64,000 nucleotides of DNA from Tibeticola sediminis (lineage in GTDB: Bacteria > Pseudomonadota > Gammaproteobacteria > Burkholderiales > Burkholderiaceae_C). Shown piece after piece: positions 8,032 through 20,812 of this stretch. The first letter of the stretch is position 1; each line of letters opens with the position of its first letter. The stretch is taken from assembly GCF_003843835.1 (NCBI RefSeq), contig NZ_RKQL01000001.1, forward strand, positions 496,001 through 560,000. The letters are read 5' to 3'. Both the position numbers and the translations under genes were made by a program. The notes beneath the pieces are model-generated. The model saw only the letters and a program-made list of their open reading frames with translations, was not told the origin of the DNA and ran no database searches.

Positions 8032-9072
8032 ATGACCCCTGAGCGCTCCGTCAACCTGCAGCCCCTCAACACCTTTGGCATCGCGGCGCGCGCGCACACC
8101 CTCGTTCGCATCCGCAGCGCCGACGATGTGCGCGCCGTGCTGGCCGACCCCGCGCTCGGCCCCGCGCCCAAGTTCATCCTGGGCGGCGGCAGCAACATCG
8201 TGCTCACGGGCGATGTGAAGGCGGTGGTGCTCAAGGTCGAGATCAAAGGCCGGCGCGTGCTCGAGGCCACGCCGCGGCATTGGCTGGTGGAAGCCGGTGC
8301 GGGTGAACCCTGGCCCGAGTTCGTGCGCTGGACGCTGGCCCAGGGCACGCCCGGGCTCGAAAACCTCGCGCTGATTCCCGGCACGGTCGGCGCCTCGCCG
8401 GTGCAGAACATCGGCGCCTACGGCGTCGAACTGCAAGATCGCTTTCATTCCCTCGACGCAATCGACCTGATGACCGGGCGCGAGTTCACGCTCGACGCCG
8501 CGCAGTGCGGCTTCGGTTACCGCGACTCGGTCTTCAAGCACGCAAGCAACCTCGGCCTGGCCGGCCGTGCGCTGATCCTGCGCGTGCGCTTCGCGCTGCC
8601 GCGCCCCTGGCGCCCGGAACTCGGCTACCTCGATCTGCAGCGCAAGATGGAAGAAACCGGCATCGCCGCGCCCGACGCGCAGCAGATTCACGACTGGGTG
8701 TGCGCCATCCGCCGCGCCAAGTTGCCCGACCCCGCCGTGATCGGCAACGCCGGCAGCTTTTTCAAAAACCCGACGGTCACGCCCGAACAGTGCGCCGACA
8801 TCATCGCGCGCGACCCCGCCGTCGTGCACTACCCGCTCCCCGACGGCCGCATCAAACTCGCCGCGGGCTGGCTCATCGACGCCTGCGGCTGGCGCGGCAA
8901 GACGGTGGGGCATGCCGGCGTGTACGAAAAGCAGGCGCTGGTGCTCGTCAACCGAGGCGATGCCGAACACCCGTGTACGGGCGGCGAGGTGATGACGCTG
9001 GCCCGCGCCATCCAGACCAGCGTCTACGAGCGCTTTGGCATCCGGCTCGAACCCGAGCCGGTGGTCGTTTGA
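8032..9072 (+). CDS. murB: UDP-N-acetylenolpyruvoylglucosamine reductase
   Basis: MurB reduces UDP-GlcNAc-enolpyruvate to UDP-MurNAc with NADPH and FAD, an early cytoplasmic step of peptidoglycan synthesis. The 346-residue protein has the FAD-binding region ([24 protein letters not shown]) and the substrate site [19 protein letters not shown]. The catalytic segment is [10 protein letters not shown], where Ser donates a proton. It is the type I form. The ATG at 8032 gives [16 protein letters not shown], the expected N terminus. Confidence 0.95.
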   Translation: MTPERSVNLQPLNTFGIAARAHTLVRIRSADDVRAVLADPALGPAPKFILGGGSNIVLTGDVKAVVLKVEIKGRRVLEATPRHWLVEAGAGEPWPEFVRWTLAQGTPGLENLALIPGTVGASPVQNIGAYGVELQDRFHSLDAIDLMTGREFTLDAAQCGFGYRDSVFKHASNLGLAGRALILRVRFALPRPWRPELGYLDLQRKMEETGIAAPDAQQIHDWVCAIRRAKLPDPAVIGNAGSFFKNPTVTPEQCADIIARDPAVVHYPLPDGRIKLAAGWLIDACGWRGKTVGHAGVYEKQALVLVNRGDAEHPCTGGEVMTLARAIQTSVYERFGIRLEPEPVVV

Positions 9073-9075
9073 ACT

Positions 9076-9136
9076 CTTCTTTTTTAATAGCAAAGAAGCG
9101 CCGAATCACGCTGGGATACGCCCGAAAAAGCGAAAA
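9076..9136 (+). repeat. Short repeat (family 2), just after murB
   Basis: TTTTTAATAGCAA, then CCGAATCACGCTGGGATACG and CCCGAAAAAGCGAAAA match the family 2 pattern (ATAGCA, about 12 bases, TCACGCTGG, CGGCC-AAAAA). The copy starts four bases after the murB stop. Its A-run directly abuts the large inverted-repeat element that begins at 9137. Confidence 0.75.
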
Positions 9137-9297
9137 GGCAACGCTGAACAAATCCCCCGCGCGTCGCGCATCCCGGCTGCGGGCGGCCTGCGTCGTTGCA
9201 AATCCTCGCCATAGCTTCGGCTATGGCTGCGGTTTGCGCCTCGCATCCCATCCCGCGGCCGGGCGCGCGCCATCACGGGAACTTATTCAGCGTTGCC
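9137..9297 (+). repeat. Inverted-repeat element (family 1), full copy with AAAA flanks
   Basis: This is a 161 bp element running from GGCAACGCTGAA to TTCAGCGTTGCC. Its centre is the hairpin GTTGCAAATCCTCGCC, ATAGCTTCGGCTAT, GGCTGCGGTTTGCGCC. AAAA stands on both sides (9133-9136 and 9298-9301), which looks like a 4 bp target duplication. It separates the convergent ends of murB and argG. No transposase is encoded, so it is MITE-like or REP-like. Short open frames across it translate to the same peptide in every copy and are not genes. Confidence 0.85.
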
Positions 9298-9360
9298 AAA
9301 AAGCCGTCCACGAGGCCGGCTTTGCTGGGAGAGAGCCTGCGGGCCCGCTCGGGTAGCCGT

Positions 9361-10734
<1,374 letters not shown>

Positions 10735-10741
10735 TCAGGGC

Positions 10742-11059
10742 TCAGCCGAAATGGCAGATGTAGTGATACACGTCGCGGACGCGAATCTCGAACGAGGAAT
10801 TGCCCGGAACGTGAAAGCGCTCCCCGGGCCCGGAAGTCATCCAGGCGTCGCTGCCGGCGAGTTTGTATTCGCAGCTGCCGGCCACGCACTCCATGATTTC
10901 GGGTGCGCCGGTGTTGAAGGTCAGCGTCGCGGGCAGGATGACTCCCACCGACTTGGCCGTGCCATCCGGCAAAGTGAAGCTGTGGCTGACGCATTTGCCA
11001 TCGAAGTAAACATAGGCCTTCGTGCGTAGCGTCACGCCGGGAATCGACTCGGTGATCAT
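10742..11059 (-). CDS. ppnP: Pyrimidine/purine nucleoside phosphorylase PpnP (DUF1255)
   Basis: This is a 105-residue single-domain cupin of the YaiE/PpnP family. Members split several nucleosides with phosphate to free base and ribose-1-phosphate. The family core is clear: AYVYFDGKCVSHSF, KSVGVILPATLTFNTG, APEIMECVAGSCEYKL and FHVPGNSSFEI. The start at ATG 11059 (MITESIPGV) gives the usual family length. A TTG at 11077 would add six residues, and neither start has a strong ribosome site. It is followed by argG after 25 bp. Confidence 0.87.
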   Translation of the reverse strand: MITESIPGVTLRTKAYVYFDGKCVSHSFTLPDGTAKSVGVILPATLTFNTGAPEIMECVAGSCEYKLAGSDAWMTSGPGERFHVPGNSSFEIRVRDVYHYICHFG

Positions 11060-11133
11060 CTCTTGCGCCTGGGTCAAAAAGGGGCGATTTTACGCCCGGA
11101 CCCTGTACCCCAAGGCGTGCCGAATCTTTGTTC

Positions 11134-11922
11134 TCAGCGCCAGCCGCGGTGGTGATGGGGGTAGCCGTGCACGCTGCGGCCGATGACATAGCCCAGCCCC
11201 AACGAAATACCCACCGGCACCACATACGACGAGGGCGCGACATACGCGACGGGCGGCGCCGCATAGACCGGGGCGCTGTAAACCGGCGCGGGGGCAGCAT
11301 AGGCCGGGGGATAGGTCGGCGCATAAACCGGCGCAGGCTGCGCGGGCACGGCCTGCGGCACTGCGTAACCTTGCCCGTACGTCTGGCTGTTGCCCGGTTC
11401 AAAGCCCGCAGGCCCGTATGGCGCGACGGGCGCGGCCCCCACCGGCGTCACCTGAAGCCGCAGCGTCGGGCCCGGGTCGTCAGGCATCTGCGTCTGGTAC
11501 TGGCGGCCGCCGTATTCGTAGACCACGTTCCAGGCCACCGGGCGGTTCTCGTAGATCGTCTGGGTGCTGCATTCGGTGACGTTTTGCACCTGCGCGGCAC
11601 CGCGGCCCTCGATTTGGTCACCCACGACCGCACCCCCCAGGCCACCGAGCAGTGTGGCCGCGGCCCGGCCCATGCCGCCGCCAAGGGCATTGCCGATGGC
11701 GGCGCCGGCAATCGCACCCATGACCGCGCCGCCCCCCGTGCGCGCCGGCGCCACGGTCACGGGGCGCTGGCTGCAGACCTGCTGGGGCACGGCGACCTGC
11801 TGCAGGATGGGGGTGCTCGAGACCACGCGCGCGATCTCGTCGGCCATCGCCGGGCCCGCGGGCAGGCTTGCCGCCACGAGCAGGCCGCTCCACATCAGCT
11901 TCTTGTTCCAATTCATCGCCAT
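11134..11922 (-). CDS. Glycine-zipper 2TM domain envelope protein
   Basis: This is a 262-residue secreted protein of unknown exact role. A signal peptide is visible at the N terminus (MNWNKKLMWSGLLVAASLP, cleavage after PAMA). A glycine-zipper segment of about 45 residues follows (GGGAVMGAIAGAAIGNALGG onward), typical of SlyB/RcnB-like outer-envelope proteins. Then comes a conserved Cys-containing stretch and a long Ala/Pro/Tyr-rich tail of PVYA/PAYA repeats ending in HHHRGWR. There is no lipobox. The ATG at 11922 has AAGGAG eight bases upstream; a second ATG lies two codons later. Zipper proteins may influence membrane integrity, but function is not assignable here. Confidence 0.75.
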   Translation of the reverse strand: MAMNWNKKLMWSGLLVAASLPAGPAMADEIARVVSSTPILQQVAVPQQVCSQRPVTVAPARTGGGAVMGAIAGAAIGNALGGGMGRAAATLLGGLGGAVVGDQIEGRGAAQVQNVTECSTQTIYENRPVAWNVVYEYGGRQYQTQMPDDPGPTLRLQVTPVGAAPVAPYGPAGFEPGNSQTYGQGYAVPQAVPAQPAPVYAPTYPPAYAAPAPVYSAPVYAAPPVAYVAPSSYVVPVGISLGLGYVIGRSVHGYPHHHRGWR

Positions 11923-12000
11923 CGTGCGTTCTCCTTCGGCGTCCACCGCGGACCCCCGCGCCATTTGACGCCCGAGGCACGGCCAGCGTTGACCCAACGC

Positions 12001-14625
<2,625 letters not shown>

Positions 14626-14636
14626 GCCTCGCACGC

Positions 14637-15500
14637 ATGCCATTGCCCAAATTCTCCTTCCCCGGTTCGCGCGGCCGTGCCGAAGCGCCCGCCGCTGACA
14701 GCGTCGAGGCCCTGCGCCGGCGCGCCCGGCAAAGGCTCATCGGCGCCATCGTGCTCGTCCTCGTCGCGGTGATCGGCTTTCCGCTGGTCTTCGACACGCA
14801 GCCACGACCCGTCAAGGTCGATCTCCCGATCATCATTCCCGACCGCAACCAGGTGCCGCCGCTGCGCGTCCAACCGGCTTCGGCGGCGACTGCGGCGGTC
14901 ATGGCTTCGAGCTCCGGCGGACCCCGGCGCGACAGCGAAGCCGCCCCTTTGAGCGCTCAAGCCGCACTCGACGCCAAAGAAACGTTGGTCGAAACACCCC
15001 GCCCCAAGCCTGCGGCAAGCGCGCCAGTGCCCGCCTCAGCTCCCGCCTCGGCGCCCGCGGCCGCGAGTCCCCGGCCAGCCGCTCCAGCGCCGGCCCCGGC
15101 GGCCTCGAAGCCTGCGGCTGCCACCGCCAAACCGGCGTCTCAGCCGTCCTCGCGCCCGAGTGCGCCGCCGAAGCCTGAGCCCGCCAAGTCTTCGGCGGCG
15201 GACGAAGCCGCCCGCGCACGGGCGCTGCTCGAAGGCAAGAGCAGTGCGGCGCCGGCGGCGGCCGCCGCGTCGGCCCGCTACGTCGTTCAGGTCGGCGCAT
15301 TCTCGGACGCGGCCAAGGCGCGCGAGGTCCGCCTCAAAGTCGAGAAGGCGGGACTCGTCACCTACACCCAGGTGGTCGAAACCGCCGAAGGCAAGCGTAT
15401 CCGCGTGCGGGTCGGCCCCTACGCCGACCGTGCGGCTGCCGATCATGCGGCCGAACGCATCCGCTCGCTCGGTCTGTCCGCAGCGATCCTCACGCTGTGA
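14637..15500 (+). CDS. SPOR-domain peptidoglycan-binding protein (DedD/FtsN-like)
   Basis: This 287-residue inner-membrane protein has a short cytoplasmic N terminus and one hydrophobic helix (LIGAIVLVLVAVIGFPLVF, about residues 36-54). A long Ala/Pro/Lys-rich periplasmic linker leads to a C-terminal SPOR domain (about residues 215-287, RYVVQVGAFSDAAKAREVRL onward). SPOR domains bind glycan strands stripped of stem peptides at the division septum. The layout matches DedD-like division proteins. The ATG at 14637 was chosen; a TTG at 14622 would overlap folC. It lies 15 bp before cvpA. Confidence 0.88.
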   Translation: MPLPKFSFPGSRGRAEAPAADSVEALRRRARQRLIGAIVLVLVAVIGFPLVFDTQPRPVKVDLPIIIPDRNQVPPLRVQPASAATAAVMASSSGGPRRDSEAAPLSAQAALDAKETLVETPRPKPAASAPVPASAPASAPAAASPRPAAPAPAPAASKPAAATAKPASQPSSRPSAPPKPEPAKSSAADEAARARALLEGKSSAAPAAAAASARYVVQVGAFSDAAKAREVRLKVEKAGLVTYTQVVETAEGKRIRVRVGPYADRAAADHAAERIRSLGLSAAILTL

Positions 15501-15515
15501 AAGCGCACACCTGCC

Positions 15516-16013
15516 ATGGCCGCACTGACGCTGCTGGACTGGATCGTCGTTGCCATCCTGCTCGGCTCGGTGCTGCTCGGTGCGTGGCGCGGATTTCTCT
15601 ACGAGGTCGTGACGCTCGCGGGCTGGGTCGTCGCCTTCGTCGCGGCGCAGACCTGGGCGGCCGATCTGGCCGTGCATCTGCCGCTGTCGGGCAGCACCGG
15701 GGGCTTGCGTCACGCGGTGGCTTTCGTCTTGATCTTCATCGGGGGCGTGTTCGGCGCGGGCCTCTTCGCCGCGCTGATTCGGCGTTTGCTCGGGGCCGTG
15801 GGGCTACGGCCGGTGGACCGCGCTTTGGGGGCGGGCTTTGGCATTTTGCGTGGCCTTGCGCTGTTGCTGGCGATCGGCTTTGTCGCGCACTGGACGCCCC
15901 TGCACCGCACCGAATTCTGGCGCCTGTCCGCCACGACGCCCTGGATCGACTCCACCGTGCGGTCGTTCGTGCCCTGGGTCGAGGCCTGGACGGCGCGCGC
16001 CGAGGCCAGCTGA
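15516..16013 (+). CDS. cvpA: CvpA family membrane protein
   Basis: This 165-residue inner-membrane protein has about four hydrophobic helices and the CvpA start pattern (LLDWIVVAILLGSVLLGAWR, then GFLYEVVTLAGWVVAF). CvpA was named for colicin V production in E. coli and is usually linked to envelope integrity; the molecular role is open. It lies directly before purF, as in E. coli and most Proteobacteria. Confidence 0.92.
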   Translation: MAALTLLDWIVVAILLGSVLLGAWRGFLYEVVTLAGWVVAFVAAQTWAADLAVHLPLSGSTGGLRHAVAFVLIFIGGVFGAGLFAALIRRLLGAVGLRPVDRALGAGFGILRGLALLLAIGFVAHWTPLHRTEFWRLSATTPWIDSTVRSFVPWVEAWTARAEAS

Positions 16014-16079
16014 CCTGGCCCGGGGCTTGAGCCCCGATGCCCCCAAAACCTGAGTTTCAACCATTGGAATCGAGCGAAC

Positions 16080-17588
16080 ATGTGTGGAATCGTTGGCGTC
16101 ATCAGCACCACTCCGGTCAATCAGCTGATCTACGACGCGCTGCTGCTGCTGCAACACCGCGGGCAGGATGCCGCGGGCATCGTCACGCAATTGGGGCACA
16201 AGTTTTTCATGCACAAGGCGCGCGGCATGGTGCGCGACGTCTTTCGCACGCGCAACATGCGTTCGCTGCCCGGCAGCAGCGGCCTCGGACAGGTGCGCTA
16301 CCCGACCGCCGGCAACGCCTACAGTGAGGAAGAAGCGCAGCCTTTCTACGTCAATGCGCCGTTTGGCGTGGTGCTGGTGCACAACGGCAACCTCACCAAC
16401 GCGGCAGCCCTCAAGTCGGAACTGTTCAGCACCGACCACCGTCACATCAACACCGAGAGTGACTCCGAAGTTCTGCTGAACATCTTTGCCCATGAGCTCG
16501 CGCAGGCCACCGACGGCCTGCCGCTGACGGCCGAAGACGTGTTCAAAGCGGTGCGCGGCGTCCATCGCCGGGTTCGCGGCTCCTATGCCGTGATTGCGCT
16601 GATCGCGGGCCACGGCATGGTGGCCTTCCGCGATCCGTACGGGATACGACCGCTGTGCATGGGCCGGGGTGAGGACGGAACGGTGATGTTTGCCAGTGAA
16701 TCGGTCGCCCTGGAAGGCACGGGGCACCGGTTCGAGCGCGACGTCGCACCCGGCGAGGCCATCTTCGTGAGTCTGGACGGCCAAGTCCAGGCCCAGCCCT
16801 GCGCTGAGCACACCGTGCTCTCGCCCTGTATTTTCGAGTTCGTTTATCTGGCACGCCCCGACTCGGTACTCGACGGCATCTCGGTCTATCAGGCGCGCCT
16901 CAACCTCGGGGAAACGCTGGCCAAGCGCGTGATCTCGACCGTGCCGCCGAGCGAAATCGACGTGGTGATTCCGATCCCCGAGTCGAGCCGACCGAGTGCC
17001 ATGCAGCTGGCGCAACTGCTGGGCCTTCCGTACCGCGAAGGATTCGTGAAAAACCGGTACGTGGGCCGCACCTTCATCATGCCGGGGCAGGCCGTGCGCA
17101 AGAAGAGCGTGCGCCAAAAGCTCAACGTCATCGCCAGCGAGTTCCGCAACCGCAACGTGCTCCTGGTCGACGATTCGATCGTTCGGGGCACCACTTCCAA
17201 GGAAATCGTTCAAATGGCTCGGGATGCCGGAGCGCGCAAGGTGTTCCTGGCGAGCGCCGCGCCACCGGTGCGCTACCCCAACGTCTACGGGATCGACATG
17301 CCCACGCTCGACGAACTGGTCGCGCATGGCCGCACGGTCGAAGAGGTGCGTGCGATCATCGGCTGCGATGCCTTGATCTACCAGGATGTCGACGCGATGA
17401 AGCGCGCGGTCGGCTCGATCAACCCGAACATCCAGGGCTTCGATGCCTCTTGTTTCGATGGCATCTACTGCACCGGCGACATCACCGTCGAAGATCTCGA
17501 ACGCATGGCGCAGGAGCGCCGCAGCGCCGGCACCGAAGACGCCGAAGATACGTCCCGACTCAATCTGCCCAATGCCTCGGCTCACTGA
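16080..17588 (+). CDS. purF: Amidophosphoribosyltransferase
   Basis: PurF makes 5-phosphoribosylamine from PRPP and glutamine, the first committed step of purine synthesis. The 502-residue protein starts MCGIVGVI, so Cys2 becomes the N-terminal glutaminase nucleophile. The glutaminase domain covers about the first 240 residues, including YPTAGNAYSEEEAQPF. The phosphoribosyltransferase domain carries the PRPP loop VLLVDDSIVRGTTSKE. No propeptide is present, as in the E. coli type. It is cotranscribed with cvpA and metZ, judging by 66 and 21 bp gaps. Confidence 0.97.
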   Translation: MCGIVGVISTTPVNQLIYDALLLLQHRGQDAAGIVTQLGHKFFMHKARGMVRDVFRTRNMRSLPGSSGLGQVRYPTAGNAYSEEEAQPFYVNAPFGVVLVHNGNLTNAAALKSELFSTDHRHINTESDSEVLLNIFAHELAQATDGLPLTAEDVFKAVRGVHRRVRGSYAVIALIAGHGMVAFRDPYGIRPLCMGRGEDGTVMFASESVALEGTGHRFERDVAPGEAIFVSLDGQVQAQPCAEHTVLSPCIFEFVYLARPDSVLDGISVYQARLNLGETLAKRVISTVPPSEIDVVIPIPESSRPSAMQLAQLLGLPYREGFVKNRYVGRTFIMPGQAVRKKSVRQKLNVIASEFRNRNVLLVDDSIVRGTTSKEIVQMARDAGARKVFLASAAPPVRYPNVYGIDMPTLDELVAHGRTVEEVRAIIGCDALIYQDVDAMKRAVGSINPNIQGFDASCFDGIYCTGDITVEDLERMAQERRSAGTEDAEDTSRLNLPNASAH

Positions 17589-17609
17589 AGTCGTGCCCTG
17601 CCGCCCCCG

Positions 17610-18827
17610 ATGAAGCCACACGAGCCCCAAATGCCGGAATTTCACCGCGACACGCTCGCCGTGCGCGCTGCCGTCGAGCGCAGCGCCTATGGCGAGAACA
17701 GCGAGGCGCTGTTTCTGACCTCGAGCTTCGTCCAGCCCGACAGCGCAACCGCAGCGCGGCGTTTTGCGGGCGAAGAGGATGGCTATATCTACTCGCGTTT
17801 TTCAAACCCGACGGTCGCGAGCATGGAACAGCGCCTGGCGGCACTCGAAGGCGCCGAGCGTTGTGTCGCCACCGCCAGCGGAATGGCGGCGATTCTGCTG
17901 CTGTGCCTCTCGCAACTGAAGGCGGGCGACCATGTGGTGTGCTCACGCTCCGTCTTTGGCGCGACGATCAAGCTTCTGGGCAGCGATCTGGCGCGCTTTG
18001 GTGTCGAGACGACTTTGGTCTCGCAAACGGATCTTGCGCAGTGGCGCGCTGCAATCCGCCCCGGCCGCACCCGTTTGCTGTTTGCCGAGACCCCGACCAA
18101 CCCCTTGACCGAGGTCTGCGACATCCGTGCGCTGGCCGACTTGGCGCACGAAGCCGGTGCGCTGCTCGCGGTCGACAACTGTTTTGCCACCCCGGCGCTG
18201 CAGCGTCCGATGGAATTGGGTGCCGATGTCGTCGTCCACTCCGGCACCAAATACCTCGATGGCCAAGGAAGGGTCGTCGCGGGCGCGTTGTGCACCGGAG
18301 AGGCCATCGCCCAAAGCTGTGTTTCGACACTGCGCAGCGCGGGCATGAGTCTTTCGCCGTTCAATGCCTGGGTGGTGCTCAAGGGCATGGAGACGCTCTC
18401 GCTGCGCATGCAGGCGCAATCGGCGCGTGCCCTGGAACTCGCGCGATGGCTGCAGCAGCATGCGGGCATTGCGGCCGTCCACTACCCGGGTCTACCGTCG
18501 CACCCGCAGCACGCGCTGGCGATGGCGCAGCAGTCCGGCCTGGGCGGCGCCGTCGTCTCGTTCGAACTGCGCGCGAGCACGCCTGAGCAGGCCCGCGCGC
18601 GCGCCTTCCATGTCATCGACTCGACCCGGATGCTGTCGATCACGGCCAATCTGGGCGACGTCAAAACCCTCATCACCCACCCGGCCAGCACTTCGCACGG
18701 CCGGCTCACCGAGGAACAGCGCCAGGCGGCCGGAATCAGCCAAGGCTTGATCCGCATCGCCGTGGGCCTCGAGCATCTCGGCGACATCCAATCCGACCTG
18801 TTGCGTGGTCTTGAAACCCTGCCATGA
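17610..18827 (+). CDS. metZ: O-succinylhomoserine sulfhydrylase
   Basis: This 405-residue PLP enzyme of the Cys/Met metabolism family makes homocysteine directly from O-succinylhomoserine and sulfide. Key blocks are [20 protein letters not shown], the cofactor region ATASGMAAI and the PLP lysine in [15 protein letters not shown]. The substrate-site [12 protein letters not shown] follows. MetZ after purF is a common order in Pseudomonas and Burkholderiales. The ATG at 17610 is used; MPEFHRDT at 17631 is an alternative. Its stop overlaps the gltX start (ATGA). Confidence 0.93.
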   Translation: MKPHEPQMPEFHRDTLAVRAAVERSAYGENSEALFLTSSFVQPDSATAARRFAGEEDGYIYSRFSNPTVASMEQRLAALEGAERCVATASGMAAILLLCLSQLKAGDHVVCSRSVFGATIKLLGSDLARFGVETTLVSQTDLAQWRAAIRPGRTRLLFAETPTNPLTEVCDIRALADLAHEAGALLAVDNCFATPALQRPMELGADVVVHSGTKYLDGQGRVVAGALCTGEAIAQSCVSTLRSAGMSLSPFNAWVVLKGMETLSLRMQAQSARALELARWLQQHAGIAAVHYPGLPSHPQHALAMAQQSGLGGAVVSFELRASTPEQARARAFHVIDSTRMLSITANLGDVKTLITHPASTSHGRLTEEQRQAAGISQGLIRIAVGLEHLGDIQSDLLRGLETLP

Positions 18828-20215
18828 AAAATCCTGCTGTCCGCACCCGATTCGCCCCTTCGCCCACCGGTTTCATCCATCTCGGCAACATCCGCTCGGC
18901 GCTTTATCCCTGGGCGTATGCGCGCGCCAATGGCGGCACCTTCATCCTGCGGATCGAGGACACCGACCTCGAGCGCTCGACGCAGGCTGCGGTGGACGTG
19001 ATCCTCGAGAGCATGCGCTGGCTGGGCATGGACCCCGATGAGGGCCCCTACTACCAGATGCAGCGCATGGATCGCTACAAGGAAGTGCTGGCCCAGTTGC
19101 TCGCCGAAGGCCACGCCTATCCCTGCTACATGAGTCAGGCCGAACTCGAGGCTCTGCGCGAGCGCCAGATGGCCGCGAAAGAAAAGCCTCGTTATGACGG
19201 CACCTGGAGACCCGAGCCCGGCAAGACACTGCCGCCCGTTCCTGAAGGCGTCCGGCCGGTCTTGCGCTTCAAAAACCCCAAGGATGGGGTGGTGGCCTGG
19301 GACGACAAGGTCAAGGGGCGCATCGAGATTCGCAACGAGGAACTCGACGACCTCGTGATTGCCCGTGCCGACGGCACCCCGACCTACAACTTCTGCGTGG
19401 TGGTCGACGACATGGACATGCGCATCACGCACGTGATTCGCGGCGATGACCATGTCAACAACACCCCGCGGCAAATCAACATCTTCCGTGCCCTCGGGCA
19501 CGAGCCGCCGATCTACGCGCACCTGCCGACGGTGCTCAACGAGCACGGCGAGAAGATGAGCAAGCGCCACGGGGCCAAGGCGGTCACGCAATATCGAGAC
19601 GAGGGCTTCCTGCCCGACGCCATGATCAACTACCTGGCCCGCCTGGGCTGGAGCCATGGCGACGACGAAATCTTCACGCGCGAGCAGTTCCTGCAGTGGT
19701 TCGATCTGGAACACTTGGGTCGCAGCGCCGCGCAGTTCGACGAAGCCAAGCTCCGTTGGGTCAATGCGCAGCACATGAAGATGACCGAGGACGCCAAGCT
19801 CGCGCCACTGGTGGCCGAGCAGCTCGCACGCATGGGCATCGCGGCCGATGATCGCTTGAGTGCGATCTGCGGGCTGTTCAAAGATCGCTGCGACACCACC
19901 GTCGCGCTTGCACAGTGGGCGCGGCCTTACTACGCCGAGGTGCATCCAAGTGAAGCCGACCGCGCGCAGTACCTGACCGATGCGGTGCGGCCGGCCTTGG
20001 CCGCGCTGGCCGAGCGGCTGGCGAACTGCGACTGGACGAAGGAAGGGATTGCGGCGGCCATCAAAGCCGTGCTTGCCGAGCATCAGCTGAAAATGCCGCA
20101 ACTGGCCATGCCGGTGCGGGTGCTGGTGATGGGGACGCCGCAAACCCCGTCCATCGACGCGGTGCTGGCCCTGTTCGATCGAGAAAAAATTTTGGAGCGG
20201 CTCGAAAACGCATAA
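18824..20215 (+). CDS. gltX: Glutamyl-tRNA synthetase
   Basis: This 463-residue class I synthetase charges tRNA-Glu. The HIGH-type motif is in [19 protein letters not shown] and the KMSKS-type motif is EKMSKRHG. The Zn-free middle region and a C-terminal anticodon-binding domain follow. It overlaps metZ by four bases. The end of the gene holds the AT-rich promoter for the tRNA cluster, which includes tRNA-Glu, its own substrate. Confidence 0.97.
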   Translation: MKNPAVRTRFAPSPTGFIHLGNIRSALYPWAYARANGGTFILRIEDTDLERSTQAAVDVILESMRWLGMDPDEGPYYQMQRMDRYKEVLAQLLAEGHAYPCYMSQAELEALRERQMAAKEKPRYDGTWRPEPGKTLPPVPEGVRPVLRFKNPKDGVVAWDDKVKGRIEIRNEELDDLVIARADGTPTYNFCVVVDDMDMRITHVIRGDDHVNNTPRQINIFRALGHEPPIYAHLPTVLNEHGEKMSKRHGAKAVTQYRDEGFLPDAMINYLARLGWSHGDDEIFTREQFLQWFDLEHLGRSAAQFDEAKLRWVNAQHMKMTEDAKLAPLVAEQLARMGIAADDRLSAICGLFKDRCDTTVALAQWARPYYAEVHPSEADRAQYLTDAVRPALAALAERLANCDWTKEGIAAAIKAVLAEHQLKMPQLAMPVRVLVMGTPQTPSIDAVLALFDREKILERLENA

Positions 20216-20230
20216 AAATCCCTCTATAAT
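20202..20230 (+). promoter_or_regulatory. Promoter of the tRNA-Ala/Glu/Asp cluster
   Basis: A -10 of TATAAT at 20225-20230 has a -35-like TCGAAA at 20202-20207 with 17 bp between. It sits at and just past the 3' end of gltX and about 60 bp before the first tRNA. It is one of few perfect TATAAT boxes in the window. Confidence 0.65.
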
Positions 20231-20289
20231 GCGAGTCTCGACGCGAACGAAGCGCATCTCTGAGTCAGAAATGCTAGGCTTCGGTGCAG

Positions 20290-20365
<76 letters not shown>

Positions 20366-20396
20366 ACAGCGTCGAATGGATACGTCCAAAGGTTTT

Positions 20397-20472
20397 GACC
20401 CTATCGTCTAGAGGCCTAGGACATCACCCTTTCACGGTGAGTACCGGGGTTCGAATCCCCGTAGGGTCGCCA
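20397..20472 (+). tRNA. tRNA-Glu (TTC)
   Basis: This is a 76-base cloverleaf with CCA encoded. Acceptor GACCCTA pairs with TAGGGTC. The anticodon loop CTTTCAC carries TTC. The T arm is CGGGGTTCGAATCCCCG. It lies 31 bp after tRNA-Ala. Confidence 0.97.
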
Positions 20473-20558
20473 AACAGGCTTGGCTCTTCGAGCGAAGAGG
20501 CCAACCATGAGGCACAAGTCGTCAGCACTTGGCTCGCAAGAGCAAACGCTGGCTGCCA

Positions 20559-20635
20559 GGAGTGGTAGTTCAGTTGGTTAGAATACCGGCCTGTCACGCC
20601 GGGGGTCGCGGGTTCGAGCCCCGTCCACTCCGCCA
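20559..20635 (+). tRNA. tRNA-Asp (GTC)
   Basis: This is a 77-base cloverleaf with CCA encoded. Acceptor GGAGTGG pairs with CCACTCC. The anticodon arm CCGGCCTGTCACGCCGG carries GTC, and the T arm contains GGGTTCGAGCCC. It is followed by a strong terminator. Confidence 0.97.
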
Positions 20636-20660
20636 AACTTTCTGAGGTCTTCCTCACGAA

Positions 20661-20687
20661 TGCCCGCCCTTCGGCGGGCATTTTTTT
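20661..20687 (+). terminator. Rho-independent terminator of the tRNA cluster
   Basis: TGCCCGCC, loop CTTC, GGCGGGCA and a run of seven T form an ideal intrinsic terminator 25 bp after tRNA-Asp. The T-run directly abuts the shortened inverted-repeat element. Confidence 0.93.
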
Positions 20688-20768
20688 GGCAACGCTAAAC
20701 CAGTCCCCCACGCGTCGCGCATTCCAGCTGCGGGCGCGCGCCATCGCGGGAACTGGTTCAGCGTTGCC
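20688..20768 (+). repeat. Inverted-repeat element (family 1), internally deleted copy
   Basis: This 81 bp copy keeps both ends (GGCAACGCTAAAC and GTTCAGCGTTGCC) and the next 25-30 bases on each side. It lacks the central GTTGCAAATCC hairpin seen in full copies. It lies between the tRNA terminator and the convergent acyl-CoA synthetase gene. Its flanks are TTTT and TTGT. Confidence 0.8.
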
Positions 20769-20812
20769 TTGTTCCTGCCCGCAGACAGCCGCGGCGGCAC
20801 CCTCGTGGCTCG

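Noticed and set aside
9137-9297. CRISPR-like repeats
   Set aside because: The copies are scattered, long and palindromic, without regular spacers or cas genes.
15804-17645. A 613-codon open frame antisense to cvpA, purF and the start of metZ
   Set aside because: A shadow of GC-rich coding DNA. PurF is clear on the plus strand.
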